A stretch of DNA of 6,440 nucleotides from Microbacteriaceae bacterium (GTDB taxonomy: Bacteria > Actinomycetota > Actinomycetes > Actinomycetales > Microbacteriaceae), in the NCBI GenBank assembly GCA_009925875.1, contig RFQD01000078.1, forward strand, positions 1-6,440, in the 5' to 3' direction. The notes beneath the pieces were generated by a model. It was not told the DNA's origin, did not search any database, and worked only from the letters and a program-made list of their open reading frames with translations. Numbering within the stretch: position 1 is the stretch's first letter; every line of letters begins with the position of its first letter. Position numbers and translations under genes: made by a program. Positions 4,384 through 6,440 of the stretch are shown here, one piece after another.

Positions 4384-6440
4384 GTTGGGTATCGGCCCGA
4401 CGTGATTCCCCCTCGAAGTCGGTGATAACCGCCGTCGGGAAGCAGCAGGATGCGCTCACCGTCGGATACGGGCGGGACCGGTGTGTGGGGCCGCAGGAGC
4501 AGGCGCGCATCTGCAGGTGAGATGCGCCCGTTGACGAGAATCGCCGCGTTGCGGGTCAGGGTCAGAAACTCGTGCAGGCGCTCTCCCCATTCGGCCGCGC
4601 TCGCACGCGCCACGAAGGTGCCGGCACGATTATCCAATGTCTCGGCAATACTGCCGCGAGCCGAAATTTCGACAACACGGGTCTCGATCGGTTGCCGGAT
4701 GCGCGCGGTCCCCGATTCGTCGAATTGCACGCGTGACCAGTCGTGAGCATTCTCCTCATGAAACGGCACGTGAACGACGTCGCCCTTCCAGTGCGCGCGA
4801 CCGGGCAGTTCTGAACTCACCAACCGGAGTCGCTGCGCGCACACGGAAGACAAGCGTGTCGCCCACGGTCCATCCGCATCACACGCCACGACAATCCGGT
4901 CACCACCGGCATCGCGCATCTTTGCCATCAGGCGCTCGCTCAACACGTCACGAACATCCGGCTCCAGCAGCGACATCATGCGTTCGAGTCCGTCGAGAAA
5001 CACCATGTCTCGGTGGGTCGACGTCGACTCGGAGCGGGGCAATCCTCGGTCTCGGCACCGCGTGTCGAGCCAATCCCACATGTCCATGACGTCATCGATG
5101 AGATGCGCTTCCCACCGCGACGCCGGCTCTGATTCTCTCATCGTGAGCGCCAGAGAACGCAGGGTCGACGTTCGACCCGAGCGTGCCGGTCCCGAGATGA
5201 GGAGCTGCCCCTCCTCGTGAGGTCGGTACCATGCGGACTCCCAGCGCTGACGAGTGAGCGCATCCACGACGCCGACGCACAGTTCGACATCACGTGGGGT
5301 TTCGTCTCCCGGAGAACCGTTGGGATTACCCGGCGGGGCAAGCCGGGGAAAGAGTTGCGCAACGTCACGCGAAATTTTTGCGGGCAGGGGCGGAGTCCAC
5401 ACGCGTCGGACGGAGACGTCTGGCCTTCCGGGTGATGCCAACACGGTGGCCGGCGACTCACCGCGCGTGCGAGGTGGGGACATGTGCACAATGGTCGGGG
5501 ACGCTCCCATGTGAGAGACAACCGCGTGACCGGGCTGACGCAGTGCACGGTGCGCGCTGGCATCCCCGATGAGAAAGACGCTTTCCCGCGGAGTGAGCGT
5601 TCGAAAGGCGACGCGGAGCGCAACGTTTGCCAGGATGTCCTCCGAGATACTCGAGGACGCGCGTTGCGTACTCAGAACCAGATGCACTCCGAGGGCCCGA
5701 CCTCGTGCGGCAATGTCCACGACCACTGACACGGCGCGCGGATGCGCCACCGATGTGGCGCGAAATTCATCAAGAATCACGACGAGGTGCGAAAGGGCCG
5801 CACGGGACCGACCGGACCGCAGCACTTGCTCGCGCCGCGACATCTCCACCTCGAGCCCAACGAGTGCGCGATCAATCGCCCCCTCGTCAAGATCAGTCGC
5901 GAACCCCACACAGTGAGGCCACGACTCGAGATCAGAGAAGTCGATGCCGCCCTTAAAGTCGATTATCGCGAGCTCGAGCGTCGAGGCGTCGCACTGCTCA
6001 GCCAGCCGAGACAACCAATTGACGAGGAATGTTGTTTTACCGCTGCCCGTCGTGCCGGAAACAACCATGTGCGCGCCAGACTCAAGCAGATTGAGATGGA
6101 ACGGCTTACCCGAGCGTGTAAGGCCGACCTCCACGTCGAATGCGACGACGCTCGGCGCTGAGTCGTCCGACTGCACGTTCACCCGCCAACGTGCTTCTGC
6201 ACCCGCCTCGTCACCGTGCGCAAGTAGTGAAGGAATCATCGATTCACAGTCGCCGGTGAACCACCATACGTGCGCCGTGATGGCTCGGACCAGGGACCGT
6301 CGCGCGCGCACGTCACCGACGATGTGGAGGCCGTCACGCAGACCAATCAAAACGGGCAACCCGGCATCGTCTGTCCCGATGCGGATTCGCGGCTCGATCG
6401 TGGCGATCGGGTCGTCTGACGTGAGATCCCCGCCCAGATA
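4380..6440 (-). CDS. FtsK/SpoIIIE-family ATPase, EccC-like, with degenerate second ATPase module (5' end beyond window)
   Basis: The frame is open to the window edge, giving 686 visible C-terminal residues; the true start is off the right side, and an internal TTG at 6359 is not a convincing start. First module: P-loop GTTGSGKT (6033-6056), then LAIIDFKGGIDFSDLESWPH, then Walker B HLVVILDEF (5763-5789), an ARGRALGVHLVLSTQRA block and LRVAFRTLTPRES. The DFKGG block and order match FtsK-type motors, most closely domain 1 of type VII secretion EccC/EssC as I recall it. A Pro/Gly-rich linker (about 5300-5470) follows. Second module: GPARSGRT (5169-5192) has Arg where the P-loop Lys should be, and a Walker B-like MVFLDGLE (4983-5006). 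No third module or membrane segment is visible. Likely a motor for protein or DNA transport; the substrate is unknown. A chromosome-partitioning FtsK is less likely because no gamma DNA-reading domain ends the protein. It is convergent with ald, sharing a 4-bp TTAA. Confidence 0.85.
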   Translation of the reverse strand, partial: YLGGDLTSDDPIATIEPRIRIGTDDAGLPVLIGLRDGLHIVGDVRARRSLVRAITAHVWWFTGDCESMIPSLLAHGDEAGAEARWRVNVQSDDSAPSVVAFDVEVGLTRSGKPFHLNLLESGAHMVVSGTTGSGKTTFLVNWLSRLAEQCDASTLELAIIDFKGGIDFSDLESWPHCVGFATDLDEGAIDRALVGLEVEMSRREQVLRSGRSRAALSHLVVILDEFRATSVAHPRAVSVVVDIAARGRALGVHLVLSTQRASSSISEDILANVALRVAFRTLTPRESVFLIGDASAHRALRQPGHAVVSHMGASPTIVHMSPPRTRGESPATVLASPGRPDVSVRRVWTPPLPAKISRDVAQLFPRLAPPGNPNGSPGDETPRDVELCVGVVDALTRQRWESAWYRPHEEGQLLISGPARSGRTSTLRSLALTMRESEPASRWEAHLIDDVMDMWDWLDTRCRDRGLPRSESTSTHRDMVFLDGLERMMSLLEPDVRDVLSERLMAKMRDAGGDRIVVACDADGPWATRLSSVCAQRLRLVSSELPGRAHWKGDVVHVPFHEENAHDWSRVQFDESGTARIRQPIETRVVEISARGSIAETLDNRAGTFVARASAAEWGERLHEFLTLTRNAAILVNGRISPADARLLLRPHTPVPPVSDGERILLLPDGGYHRLRGGITSGRYPT

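Noticed and set aside
4396..4439. Inverted repeat CCCGACG / CGTCGGG as a possible terminator for ald
   Set aside because: The arms are only 7 bp with a 30-base loop, lie in the coding end of the ATPase gene, and have no T-run; such repeats arise by chance in GC-rich sequence.
4155..4520. A plus-strand open frame crossing the ald/ATPase junction
   Set aside because: It is out of frame with ald and antisense to the ATPase gene, and its translation shows no conserved motif.
5742..6161. A 139-codon plus-strand frame opposite the ATPase P-loop region
   Set aside because: It is the complement of the conserved Walker A/Walker B region, so its openness follows from the constrained minus strand.
6357..6359. 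TTG as the start of the ATPase gene
   Set aside because: The frame stays open to 6440 with ordinary protein sequence (IEPRIRIGTDD...), so the gene almost certainly begins beyond the window.

Overview
The window looks like ordinary chromosomal sequence from a high-GC actinobacterium. The base composition is GC-rich and GTG starts are used. The GABA transaminase is of the actinobacterial type, its promoter fits the leaderless pattern common in Actinomycetota, and the last gene is an FtsK/SpoIIIE ATPase resembling the first motor domain of type VII secretion EccC proteins. A Microbacteriaceae-like origin is a guess from overall feel, not something the sequence proves. I see no tRNA, rRNA, CRISPR array, insertion sequence or attachment site.

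Layout. Positions 1-684 (minus strand) hold the N-terminal 228 codons of dxr, the 1-deoxy-D-xylulose 5-phosphate reductoisomerase of the MEP isoprenoid pathway; its 3' end lies beyond the left edge. A 57-bp divergent spacer (685-741) separates it from gabT (742-2082, plus), a PLP-dependent 4-aminobutyrate aminotransferase. gabT overlaps by 4 bp a gene for a zinc-type, Rhizobium etli-like L-asparaginase (2079-3083, plus). A 184-bp spacer (3084-3267) follows. It carries a small hairpin, a T-rich stretch with a repeated GGAATYC motif, a good -10 box and a ribosome binding site. Next is ald, alanine dehydrogenase (3268-4383, plus), complete with all catalytic residues. Its stop codon interlocks with that of a convergent gene (4380-6440, minus), a large FtsK/SpoIIIE-family ATPase whose 5' end is beyond the right edge.

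How the genes fit together. gabT, the asparaginase gene and ald form a small amino-acid catabolism block. It deaminates or transaminates GABA, asparagine and alanine to succinic semialdehyde, aspartate and pyruvate, with release of ammonia or transfer of nitrogen to 2-oxoglutarate. gabT and the asparaginase gene look like one translationally coupled operon; ald appears to have its own promoter. dxr and the ATPase are flanking genes on the other strand with no evident link to this block.

The most interesting items are the ATPase, which has an intact first P-loop, a second P-loop with Arg in place of Lys and no third motor domain; the leaderless gabT promoter; and the ald upstream region. I find no clear evidence of a wholly new system in this window.
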